This document shows, one piece after another, positions 11,251-23,290 of a stretch of DNA of 64,000 bases. How positions within the stretch are numbered: the stretch's first letter is position 1; every line of letters starts with the position of its first letter. Source of the DNA: Atopsyche davidsoni. Its lineage: Eukaryota > Arthropoda > Insecta > Trichoptera > Hydrobiosidae. Below the pieces are notes generated by a model. It had not been told where the DNA came from and searched no databases. It worked only from the letters and a program-made list of their open reading frames with translations. The stretch spans positions 2,852,001 through 2,916,000 of the forward strand of contig JAILWY010000019.1 of assembly GCA_022113835.1 (NCBI GenBank), given 5' to 3'. A program made the translations under genes and the position numbers.

Positions 11251-14223
11251 TGTTGTTTTTTATATATGTCTACTTTTTCAAATCATTGCAGAGTACACAC
11301 ATGTAGAATAAAATTAGAAAAAGTTTCGAAAAACAACGCATTTTTTCGTCTCAGTTATTTTATTAATTTTTTTTTAAAATCGCAGTGAGACGTGTTTTTT
11401 TTATTATGTATGAGTAAAATGAAGACTTTATACAAATGAGTGTTAATTTAGATAAAATTGTTGGTCTAATGAATAGTTTTGAATTAAACATCTGTAATGA
11501 TAGCAGGGAAAGTTTTATGTCCATCGATATATTTATTTCGGGAAAAAAATTGAAGTAACGTTGCAAACAAAAGTAAACAAAAAAATCTACAATAAAATAA
11601 ATGATAACGTCTCTTCCAAAGTTCAATTTGAACCCTTTCCGGCCTTAGCTATGAAATTCGATAGGCAGGCTCCGTTAGTGTCCTTCTTGTCGGCACCAAC
11701 TAAAACGAAAATAAAATAAAAGCATTAGGTATAAGGTTTCAATGTTTTTCTTCACATACAAAACTATTCTTGCATTAGTCATGGTGAAGTCTTTCTAGCA
11801 TTGCTAAAGTGTACATACCACTTTACTTTGACTGTTTTATATTGTATTACTCTTTATTTTTAAATATTTAAGTTTATGTAACAATTTAGCCTTTATAATG
11901 ATGCATAATAAAATATAGTATTTTACATTTATTATAAACTGTTTACTAGAATTTCATGTGATGTTTATCTAGAATATTTAAAAATTAAAACTAACAAAAT
12001 ATTTTTTTTCACATAAGAGTCGTTTTTAATGTTTCGATTATATTTTGCTCCGTATGCTCAAATTATAGAAAAAACGTTAATTATTCTTACCTAATTACCT
12101 AGTTCTCTCCTGGGTGTCTTTCAAAAGGGTGAACTCGTGGTTGCAGTAGTTAACTATGCGCGAGTACACCAGTAGAAGACTGAATGTTAAAGTACTCTAA
12201 TCGTTCACAAAACTACATATTTTGCACTTAGTCTAGAACGGGCATAAACACACCCTAGGTCCAAGTTAACTTTATAATATATTTTTTTAAATGTGTGATT
12301 TAACTGTGAATAGTATTCTTTTTTTTCTCCAAAGTCTCTGATTTTGTAAGTTATAGTTTTTGTAGTCTTTTCACATCTCAAGGGTGTCAAGGGTGTAAGC
12401 TACTCTCAATCCAACTGGGACAAGACATTCAAATTTTTTAACCTTTTAACCGGGATAATTTCACTATTTAATCGCTGATTAACACCGGCTGCAGGGAATT
12501 TGTTAATATGGTATATTTTATTTAATTTTATAATTGTGAAAATATTGACGAGTAATGAATTCAAATGTGAAGTATAACTCAGAGTGCATTATGTGTGGAG
12601 AAGTAATTAGAATAAGTAATAAATTGAATATACACGTAATTATATTATTGTGCCTGGCGCAATGTGCTAAATTGGTTTGCGATTGTTTAATGTTTATGGT
12701 ATTTGAGCTAGTAATAAATTTAATGATCTCCCTGTACGAGAAATAAATTGAATTGCTGGTGCAAGACACACTGCCTGACCGGGAACAAATCTACTCAACT
12801 CGGCCGTTTCGCAGCGATTCAGAGTGCAATGGATTTATTTTTGATCCTTTCTTTATATATAAATTTATTTTTCTTTTTAAACTCGGAGATAATGAACATA
12901 AATATATTGCAAATTACCATTGATAAATTTATATTATATGACAACTGTTTCACTGATTGTTTTAGGTTTACCACGGCAATGTGTGTCGTTGCTTGTTTCC
13001 GCTGGTTTCCCAGATAATATTCAAAGATCAAGATCCACACGAATGATCTAAATATAATATTATTATTAAATATAATTAAAGATATAAAAAAAACTGTTTT
13101 GAATGGTCGCATTTAATTTTTTATTTATCATATTACAGAGCATGATAACTCAAACGCATCTCGCAATTGATACACTTCTAAAAAAACAGATTAAATAGAC
13201 AAATGTGCATTTTTTTTTAGGAGACGGCAGTTAAAAGCTGTTATAAACCTTGTTGGTAGCCAAATCTATTTTGTAAAAAAACTGCTTAGTTTAAAATGTG
13301 ATTTTATTAAGTTTTCCTCTTTAATTTTCACATAATAAAACCTTGGGTTGGGTATATTTCGTATTTTAAATTAATTTTTAAAATGATTTATTTTATACAC
13401 TGTGTTGAAATGCAAAATTAGATGCGTTTTAATAGTAGCTATTTTTGGTATACCGCTCCTAATTTTTCTGTAAAACAAACCTCAATAAATAGAGTACTCC
13501 ACAACCTTCTTTAAAAAAACAAACCGTTTCAATCGCAGATTAGAGTGCAGTCACTTGATACAAAGTCGTTAATTACGGTAAATATAAAAAGCCACGTAGA
13601 TGGCATCAGAGGGTTGACAAGATATTTTGACAAACACACATTATTTAGAAAAACAACCGGAAGTTGGTCGCTCTCAACCTGTGATCGCAGCAGATATGTG
13701 GTGTCTTTCGAGCGAAGAAATCATTGGTTTTCGTGCGAAAAGTACAAAAGTGTTGCCAATGCATAATAAGGCTTTATCGCAAAATATAAAAATCGTGTAA
13801 GCTTTAGTAAGTTTAGTTTAGTAATTTAGTTCATTATAATGTAGTAGAAAATACTAGTGGGTTTTGATGTACGAACAATTATTAGATTCCATAAAAACTT
13901 GGCGTCCATCACAATAAGTGATTGTATCATTAAGGGCTTCATTAATTATGTGTTCGATCGCACCACACTCCTACACTGCAGTAATGAGGGGTCGAACAAA
14001 AGGAAATACACGTGTCCTTATTACAAAATACAATGTGAGTGTTTTCACATCGTTATTAGTATATAATTTTTTTTAAACTATGTACACACAACCCTAGTCG
14101 TTTTGAAAAAAGACCCATGGCTTTATATTTGGTTAGATATGCTGTGTATTGAAAAATGTTGAGGTTTTGAATTCCATTAATTGTGTAAAAAAAGTTAAAT
14201 AAGCTTGTTTTATTTTCTAAAAA
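11251..14223. other. AT-rich intergenic sequence with one complex block
   Basis: Most is AT-rich without features. 12540-13020 is more complex, with several homeodomain-type cores (GTAATTAG, CACGTAATTA, GCTAGTAATAAA) and overlapping short ORFs on both strands, none recognisable. It may be a conserved non-coding element. Confidence 0.5.
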
Positions 14224-14244
14224 TATATATATATATATATATAT
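14224..14244. repeat. (AT)n microsatellite
   Basis: About 10 AT units in AT-rich sequence. Confidence 0.95.
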
Positions 14245-14530
14245 TGTTTATCATAATAGTCAAATTGATGTCGTATTAGAAATTATTATTCATTAAGTTA
14301 AAGGGTTTATATATATTACTCAAAATATTATTTAATTTTGTTATAAGCAATTTGACGTTCAGTTATTGGTAATGCATCATGATATTGTATATAATATTTG
14401 TAATGTAAGCGTTCAAAAATTAATATTATAAATTATTATGTAAATGCTTTATTAATCGTTATCGTGAGGTTGTCTACCACATTAGCCGTTTTGATAAAAT
14501 GCTCCCTTCTTTTCAAAAGACATTGTCAAA

Positions 14531-14814
14531 TTAACTGCGTGCTGATTACTATCTTCATTTGAAGTTATATGTGTCAATGTGAAGGGTATTAAAGACCAGA
14601 AAACATACGGTTGGTTTTACTAGGTAAACATTTTAAATGACGGAGGGTTGTCAGAACCAGTACGGTAATTAGAAAGTTATACCATGATTTTTTGAAGTGC
14701 AATAAAATAATTTGTATTATTTTAAACCAATGACTTTAAAATTCAATATTTTCAAAACATTGGAGTTTTAACACCATCGCCAGAAGAATAAAAATGGGGG
14801 ATATGCCAATAAAT
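14531..14814. repeat. dispersed repeat B, copy 1
   Basis: About 284 bp, starting TTAACTGCGTGCTGATTACT and ending in CGCCAGAAGAATAAAAATGG, closely matches 17082-17355 in the same orientation, with a few substitutions and indels. It has no ORF and no obvious terminal inverted repeats. It is probably a short non-autonomous transposon or SINE-like unit. Confidence 0.85.
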
Positions 14815-17081
14815 TTGCGAAAAATTAAGGTCATAAGATTGAATCAACGGTATTTTCAATTTGTACTAAAACACAAAAAGTACCCACAATAGTACCAAAC
14901 CCTCAAAAGGATTGCGATAAGCAATCATCATCATAATAATTTCTACACATCGTGGTGCATGTGGCTACTTATTGACAATAAATTTGAATCCGGATGAAAT
15001 AAAAAACATCAAATATATATAAAAATAACCTTTAAGGGGAGCCTATTTTCGGTATAGACTTATTGTGACTATGGGTCTAATTTTGAAATTTTTTTTTTTA
15101 CTATAAACGCAAACGCTTTTTTCCCTAAATTTATTCAACTAAGCCGCCTTGCATGTATAGAAAGTTATTGGTTACAATTCTCGTGTCTAAAGGTGTGGGG
15201 TGGGTACCGTCCAGCAGTTAATACAAATCGGCTGAATCAACAGCATCCATCTTGTACTATTTAAATTTTTGGTATCTTATTGAATGGACGAAGTTTCGTA
15301 TGTTGTTTTTATTGTCTGGGCAGCGCGCCGCTGATGAAAATAAAGAATGCACGTCGCCTCCCGTGGATCGCTACACCAAATATTTCTGTATTTCCATTAA
15401 TCAAGGGAAGGTATCGAATATTATTGTCTACGAGACTTAGTCATCCGGCAATAAAAATACTTGACTCATGTTAATTTTACGAATTCCTGGGGCACCGACC
15501 ATAGATGAATTAATCTTTAAAAGATCGCTATAAATTGAGCAGTAAAAAAATATCGTAAGTTGTGTTTTTACATACCCACCCCGTATGGGGTAAGACAAAT
15601 ATACAAGATGTTTTGTTGTGTTTTGTTTTATTTTTATATAAGAAATCAATGTGTTATAAATATATATCATACCTTACAAAGTAGATCAGGTGGAATTTCT
15701 AGATTCGGGTATTGGTAAAAGTTAATTGTTGCTCCCTTTTATATTTTGAATATAACGAATGAAACCATTATTAATATTTAAACAAAAATTAATGAAATGA
15801 ACTAGAAAAACATTCAAAGTAAAACAAAAGATTTAGTTTATTACCAATATTCACTTATCTATATATAAAGTATATACTCAATAAAATAAAATGTATAAAA
15901 CACTCTGGGATTTTTTCTTTTATGCAGGAACAATGAACAAAAAAAACATGTAAAAGATTGTGTTTTTGTTGAGCTCAATTGCTGTACACAGTATAGATAG
16001 CAGTGTCCGAAATCACATCCTGATATCTTAACAGGTCGGCTGAGGGATGGAGGCTTCTCACGTGCGCGCGGGATGAAGCCCAGCGAGCCCCTGCGGTGCG
16101 CGCCACGTGACTCGGTCCCATCCCGACTGGTGCCCTAAACAGCCTTTTGAACAATCTGCTAGCATAGCCCTTAATCGCCATGTTCTTTTGTGTTTTTTTT
16201 TGTAACCTTTGGGGTGTTATCTATTAGACAGTGTTGTACGTAATTATAGACATCCCATTTCCAGGGCCAAACGTTAAACTCGCGCAGTATAAATATTTAA
16301 AAATAAATAAAAAATATATCAAATTATCATTTCGTTCAGTCTCTGGCGTACACTGGTAAATATAATAAGAATATATATTATTTTAAAAATACTAAAAGAC
16401 AAAATATAAAATAACGTTAGGTATACTCCATTTTTAATTTCCATGTTTATTCAGTGTATAACGTGTAAACTAGTAATCACCCTCGTGCGCGCCACTGGGG
16501 TGGTTTCTACGCCGCGGGGATGTTTTCCATTTCGGGTGTTTTACTCTGCAGGGCTATCGACGAAGCGCTATCTCTCGCCACATGTCTCGCCGGGCCGGAC
16601 TGATCCCCACCGAAGATACTCACAGAATTTCATTGCGAGTCGTTACATTTGTAAGCTTTGTTTTACATTTGTAGCTCCATAAGATTGGCGATAACGACGC
16701 GAGTGATAGTGATTTAGCTCTGGACATTTGTGAATAACTACTAAATTATTCTTTAGCGGCACTACGATTAAGCCATTGCGTAAAATTTATTCAAAAAACA
16801 AAGCTAGGCGTAGAAGTGTACTGTGAAAATTAAGTAAAATATCCAGAATAGTTATATTTCTAAAATCTGAAAAATATTTACGAAAAGACTTCTATCGACT
16901 ATCTACTATTAACTTTATAAACTTGTTTCAATATTATCTATTAAATATCATTTTTACTTGATTGTTAGGTTTGCTATGAGCTATGATAAATACGAGTATA
17001 TTCTGCCTTTTATTTATTAATATACAGTTAAAATAAAAGCTATTAGGTTTTAATGATAACATATATATGTATATATATATA
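14815..17081. other. intergenic sequence with three small islands
   Basis: More complex blocks lie at 15290-15450, 15990-16170 (GC-rich, containing CACGTGCGCGCG and CGCCACGTGACTCGG with E-box CACGTG) and 16440-16690. The ORFs there do not resemble known proteins. The rest is AT-rich. The islands are possible regulatory elements. Confidence 0.45.
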
Positions 17082-17350
17082 TTAACCGCGTGCTGATTAC
17101 TATCTTCATTTGAAGTTATGTGTCAAGGTGAAGGGTATTAAAGACCAGAAAACATACGGTTGGTTATACTAAGTAAACATTTTAAATGACGGAGGGTTGT
17201 CAGAACCAGTAAGGTAATTAGAAAGTTATACCATGATTTTTTGAAGTGCAATAAAATAATTTGTATTATTTTAAACCAATGACTTTAAAATTAAATATTA
17301 TCAAAACATTGGGGTTTTAGCACCATCGCCAGAAGAAAAAATAAAATGGA

Positions 17351-17355
<5 letters not shown>
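17082..17355. repeat. dispersed repeat B, copy 2
   Basis: This copy starts TTAACCGCGTGCTGATTACT and lies in the same orientation as the copy 2.5 kb upstream. Its 3' edge runs into a long (AT)n microsatellite, and its 5' edge abuts a short (AT)n run. AT repeats at both edges suggest the element inserts in, or seeds, AT microsatellites. Confidence 0.85.

Positions 17356-17410
<55 letters not shown>
17353..17410. repeat. (AT)n microsatellite
   Basis: About 29 uninterrupted AT units lie at the end of dispersed repeat B copy 2. They create an artefactual Ile/Tyr repeat ORF. Confidence 0.98.
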
Positions 17411-17411
<1 letters not shown>

Positions 17412-20400
17412 GGCATAATGCAAGATGAATGTGCTAAGTAAAAATAAATTGATAACATTAATAGCCTTATAATTAATTGGTATCAATAATATATTTTCAG
17501 CTACATATTTTGAGTACATTTCTAGATAAATCCATATTATTATCGAAAGACATAAAATCACTATTATATGGATTTGTTTACTTCCATTAATTTATTGAAA
17601 AAAGTTGCTGTATCAAAGATGCATGATGTCTGGTATTCATAATATTGTAAGCTTTGATTAAAGACTTTCCAGTATCAACGACATATTATCGCGTTAAAAA
17701 ATAATAGAACAAATCTTTGTGATATGATTAATTACAGGTAAGAGTGACCGTTAATTGACTTAACATGGTTTATTTAAAAAAATCACTTATCTTACATAAT
17801 AATAAAATAAAACAATTTTATCTGTACTTAAAAAGACTTTACTTATTTATTGACGCTTTAAAAGTGTGATTGAAATCAAAAATTTAATTTATGACATTCA
17901 ATTTTTTTTGTGAGTATCAACAAACATGAAAACTTCATTGTAATACAATACATGAACCATTGATTTTTGATTAATTATTTTTGTTATCTAAAAAACCTGG
18001 CGCCAATTTGTAAATATTTCCTAGACTCCGTTTACTTAAACATTTTTACGTCAATGGATAAATCAATTAATAAAAGAAACAATGTGTTTTATCAGCCTCT
18101 TTCCGTATCATAAGATCAAACGTCCTTAAAATCCCGATGACAGAGTCTCCGCCGCATCAGCTGATCTGCCCGGAGATAGCCGGCGGTCTTTAATGGCTAA
18201 ACCATGTTAGAATTAAACTGAAGAAAAAAAAACACATCATTTAGGAATAAGGGACCCAGTGCGTTTTAGACGTGAATGAATCTTAACACAATCAACGGGA
18301 CTAGGCTTTGAGAAATAGACGCAATTACCCGTAGAATACCGGATATTTATTAAAATTTCTGGTACTTACAACATTCAAGATTTTTTTTTTTTTAATAAGA
18401 ATAATAATTTATTATTCACATCTTCTTCGGGTGCCTCTCACTGGATATCTCTATCTTGGGGCTGTTTTATTAGTTTGGCTGTACTCTTACAGGTACTGTC
18501 GCAAATTCTGCGTTAATCATAACTATCTTTTCCAATGGATTTTCAAATATGTATGTATACATATACAAATGAAATAATATGCAGGTAAATCTATAAGGGA
18601 TTTTTTTATATGTTTTTATTTTTTTATAAAATGTGGAATTTATTGTCAAGTGTGCAACCACTATAGTGTTTATGAGAAGGTTTTTCATTCATCCTTTAGC
18701 GGTAGCTGCTCCGGGCGAAGGTGGCTCGGGCAGGTACAAGGACGGGTCGTAACAGAAACCAGGAACGTCCGGTCGGCTCCTCGCGCCATATCTCCGGACG
18801 CTTCGATAAAAATCTTACTTATTTCTCGTCGGTGACAAAGGCCGAGATAAGTGATTTATTAGCGCCTCGAAAAATAGTCGTTAAAATTATGAGTCGCGCA
18901 CCAATACTTGTTGATTTTAATTAAGGACTTGTTTTAAAAAAGGTCACATTAAAAACTGCCGATTTCGAGAATCAGGTATTTTACTGGCTCAAAAACGATA
19001 CTTTGCACAGATCAATCGCATATTAGAAATTATTACATATTAGCCGAAATCATTTTAAATATTTTATAAAAAAAACTATGTCAAATTATAAACATAAACC
19101 TCAGTCGTAGCACGTATTTTTTAAGCTCTAGATAACTTTTTTTTCAGTTCATATTCTGAATGCGTCGGAGCTTTGCTCAAAAGTCACCGTTGAGCGGATG
19201 CTTCCTGAATACATATTTTTTTTGTAATTGTAGACATACGTTTTTCATAAATCTTAATATATGCAGATGACGTTATAACTTAATGTAGACGAATAAAAGA
19301 GTTAAGTTAAAGAATAAATAAGTAACCCTTTATTCGTTTTAGTATCCGGTTGATTTATATTTGAATTAACATTTCTGATTATCTTATATTTATTATTGTT
19401 AGCCGTATTAAAAAAAAGTTGTTTTGTGCTAGGCGTGTCCAAAAACAGGTGTGAATGTAAATAAAGCAGTTGGATGGATACAAAGCAGTTTTATTTTTAT
19501 TGTTGCAGGAAATATGTAAAAAAATATTTTATCTTACTCCAAGAGTCAAAATATTTTCATTTTTCATTGTTTGGATGACCGTGTTATTGTTTGAGGGTGC
19601 TCAGGTAGAAAGGTTTGGATGCACAGCTGCTCTGTGCCGGAGGACTCGCCTCGTCCTGCAATAAATATAAATCCAGTCAAATAAGTGGAAAAAAAGCCTT
19701 AAAGCCTCGTAAACGTGCGTTGTAAAGGCGTTCTTCTCGTTTTAATGAAAGGCAGATTAAACTGGATCTCAAGAAATTGATTGTAGAATAAACATTGGAT
19801 AAGAATAACATCAGTTGGGCTATTATCTGATGCGGGACAGCGCGGTGACGACTCGATGACTGATCGAGGTGCCACGCCGGAAACGAATAACTCGTCTTTA
19901 ACAGGCATTAAGTTTTGATGGTTCCTATGATATATAAACGGATAACCCGGACGCATTTTGTCAATTAGCTTTAAGTAAAGTTAATTTTAACTTTTCTTAA
20001 ATTATAAGACACTTTTTTTAAATCTACACTAATTTACAGTGTACCAAAATAGAAAATATTACAGAAATTCAAAATGGCAAAAAAATTACTTGAGAGTATG
20101 TTTTTTCAGTTGAAAAATTAATCTAAAAATAATTATTGATGACATGTTTTATGTTGAAACTAGAATTTTATATTAATTGTCAAAGTGTGCCTCCTGATTT
20201 TGTAGGTCTCGAAGATATTGGCTTTAACTTTTCATGGAACCAGACAGAATAGCTGGTAATTCTAAATACTTTAGTACGTTCTTTCAAAGATGTATAAAAT
20301 TTTTATGCTATCCCATTACTGATCATGATCAATTCTGAATAAAAGCTTTTGCAACTTTGTTGATACTTACTACTCAATAGTAATCATAATTCATAATCGT

Positions 20401-21590
20401 TTTTATTCTGCTGTTTGGTTTTATTCAAAAAATATTCTGATAGTTTAATTTTCTGCGAAAATGCTTAGATAAATAATAAAAAATTGCGTTATTTATTTCA
20501 CTTTCTTCTGTTGTGGCCCAATTTTCCTAATTTATTCCGTAAGCATAAAAGTTTAATATTTATTACAAAACACAAACTTTTCGCTTTTGTAAGGAGAATA
20601 TATTTCAAAAGAGGCTAAGGGTAAGAATGTCGCGACACCCTGTTAATTAAATAATTACGTAAAATATAACCCTCCAGCGAGGCGGACGAAATTATTCTTA
20701 GTATAAAGCGCATTAAATATCAATTTATCATTCGTCACAGGGTTAATTGAGTGGGGAAAAATAATGTCAGTTATGGTTTCGGAGTTTTCAACTCATTTTA
20801 AATGTTCTTGTTAAATCTAATAAAGATATTTTATTTATTTTTTAAATACGATGAAATTGTTATAAAAGTTAAATAACTCTAATTTATTTAAAAAATAAAT
20901 TTTATTATCCATTTTACAATTGTCAAAAAAATATAGATAAGCGATTTTAAGATTTTAACAGCGTTTGAAAATATATATTTTTGGAAATAAAACTCAATAA
21001 ATTACTCTCTATATATTTTTTAAATTCTCTAAATAGTAGTCTCCATTTACTCACGGTGGCATGACGTTCGTAGACATGATATGTAAGATTTGTAATCTCA
21101 CCTTACACATTTAGGAGGTAAATGAGAAGTCCATTGGATTAATTGCATTTAGATTTAAGCATATGTGTAAGTATAACAAAGGAAAAAAAATATTTTACTG
21201 GAAGTTTGAAAGAATATGCATAATTTGCTTTTTATGGAATGATACTGTGCGGATGCGAACTCAAGAACTCGAGATCAGTAAGCTGATAACTGGATTACGA
21301 GATGGTTTTATAATTATTTAATTATGTTTTTATTACAAAAAATATTTTTAAATAAGTGTATAGTACTAAAAATGTTAATGCATAAAATATAGCAGTGGAC
21401 ATATTAATGATATGCATATTTGCTGAGTCTGTAGAGTTATCGATACATCTTAGTATTAGCAAAAATGGAATATTTTAATTGACATATATACAAGGTTTAT
21501 TGTTGCCACAATGTAACGATATATCACTACACATTCTGTCACCATCATGTTAAGTTAGCATCGAACTCCATTTACTATTACTTGTCATAA
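17411..21590. other. intergenic sequence with islands near 18.1 and 18.7 kb
   Basis: GC-richer blocks lie at 18110-18200 (CGCATCAGCTGATCTGCCC, with a palindromic CAGCTG E-box) and 18690-18850. 19840-19960 is moderately complex. Elsewhere the DNA is AT-rich with no gene. A fragment near 18418-18440 resembles one end of dispersed repeat C. Confidence 0.5.
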
Positions 21591-21850
21591 AGCACCGAGT
21601 ATATACGCAGCAAGTCTGTGACTCTTGTTACACAGCACCGGGGCTATCTCTCGTCATCTTGCGTCATTTGCACGGTCTTGCGCCACCCGAGCCACCCGAG
21701 CCACCCTGCTCCACCCCGCGTCGGGCTGCGTCATCTCGCGTCACCTACTGAATAATTATGCCCGGCTCCTCGCATAGATCAATTAGGTCTGCTTCGACTA
21801 TTCATCACGAGCCGCGCGTGCCCGTCCCGCGTACGTCAGGCAACACTCAG
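21590..21850. promoter_or_regulatory. island with five CGTCA (bZIP half-site) motifs
   Basis: CGTCA occurs at 21652, 21662, 21729, 21739 and 21834 in a GC-rich block, along with tandem CCGAGCCAC units (21684-21706). Flanking DNA is AT-rich. CGTCA/TGACG is the CREB/ATF half-site. Whether this is an enhancer or a degenerate minisatellite is open. Confidence 0.4.
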
Positions 21851-23290
21851 ATGACTTGGCATTTCAAAGCGTGTGGGAACAAGAACGCTATTTATATAAT
21901 ACACAAGTTAAAGCGCAATGCTTAAAGTTCAGCACGAAAGTCTAGCTACTTGATCATTTCATTTATATTCAAATCTATAGATTAATAAAAATACATATTA
22001 TCGTTTACATTCAATCAAATTTTCAAAATCTCACGAATGAACAAAGTATTTTATAATATTTTGACAGTCCCTCTTTGTTACAAATAATAACACAAAACTC
22101 ATTATTTTTAGCATCTTTATAATCCTGTGTCACTTTTCGTGTGACAAATCTATATTTTAGGATCACTGATTTGCATGAAATCTTGGGACTTTCGACTGAT
22201 ATTCTATTGGCATTAATCAAGCATGGATATTTTAATTCTTTCAAATCATTTCTAATTTTTATTTTTCGTTTGTGCATTTTATATTAATTCAAGCATCCAA
22301 TTTTTTTTTGTTGTTTAATATGTTTTGTCGGCCATGAATATTTTTCACATATTGCTTTGTTCCTAATAGAAGTTACTGTAATGGTATGAAGTAAAAGTGG
22401 GAAAAATAAATTTAAAAACTTTTATTCAAATATAGATGTCAGGAAGAAATCATTTTGAGACTCAATCAAAGTACGCTGGGTGTCGTTCCTCTTCAAGATA
22501 AAGCTTTGGTCACCCCAAGAATCCGGCGGACGTTGTTTGCGAATTTTGATTAATAACTCCAGCGATGACTCCGACGGCTCCGTGGATTAATAGTTGTTTA
22601 TTTTTTGTTTTGGGTTCGGTCGACGCGCGCTCGCATTTTGAAGGCAGTCCTATGCTTGTTGTGATTGAAGACTTTTCAACGGGGATATTGTGTTCAGGAA
22701 TTATTTAGACGCGCGTTCATTATGGACGATCTGCTTGTTGTATCAGCTCACAAATATATCATCAGTGGAATACATCCAATTTTGGATGAAGGATGAGAAG
22801 TCCACTAGCTTTTTTTTTCTTCTTCGATGGTCTCGTTAAGATAAGAAAACTTTAGACGCCATCTCTTTCACCTACGAGCTATGCATTTAATAATTCTTTT
22901 AATTTTTGTTTATTACTGAGTCTTCAAATCTCATTGCCGACATCACGTACCTTCAATGTTTAAAAAAATCGAAAACGAATGACACATACTTTAACTTAAT
23001 ACTTCTGTTAGAATAATATATGAATAGTATAAAAATATGTATACATATATATTTTTGAGTAAAATACTTGAGTGATTTTCCACATGTTCTAGAACACATT
23101 TTCCACATGAATATGTGGAAAATGTGTTTTACTCAAAAATATTGAAATGGAATTCCACCAAGTACTCTCTGTCAAAAATATTGAATTTCATGTACATATA
23201 TATATATTAAATAATTTAATATCGTATTGTGAAGAAAGCTCAAATGTTGACTTAACCATGGGCTCAAATTAATCCATTGAAGTAAGTCTC
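21851..23290. other. intergenic sequence, island at 22470-22720
   Basis: The island holds GTGGATTAATAG (Otx/bicoid-type GGATTA), CCGACGGCTCCG and GTCGACGCGCGC. The ORF at 22023-22277 is AT-rich and unrecognised. The nested hairpins at 23.05-23.14 kb are listed separately. Confidence 0.45.
23051..23140. repeat. nested inverted repeats
   Basis: Inner arms AACACATTTTCCACAT (23093-23108) and its complement (23113-23128) flank a 4-nt GAAT loop. Outer arms ATTTTTGAGTAAAA (23051-23064) pair with 23127-23140. A further TTTTCCACATG word (23077-23087) repeats the inner arm, allowing alternative folding. No gene is nearby. Confidence 0.8.

Noticed and set aside
17301..17561. 86-codon ORF with a Tyr-Ile repeat
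   Set aside because: It is the translation of the (AT)n microsatellite.
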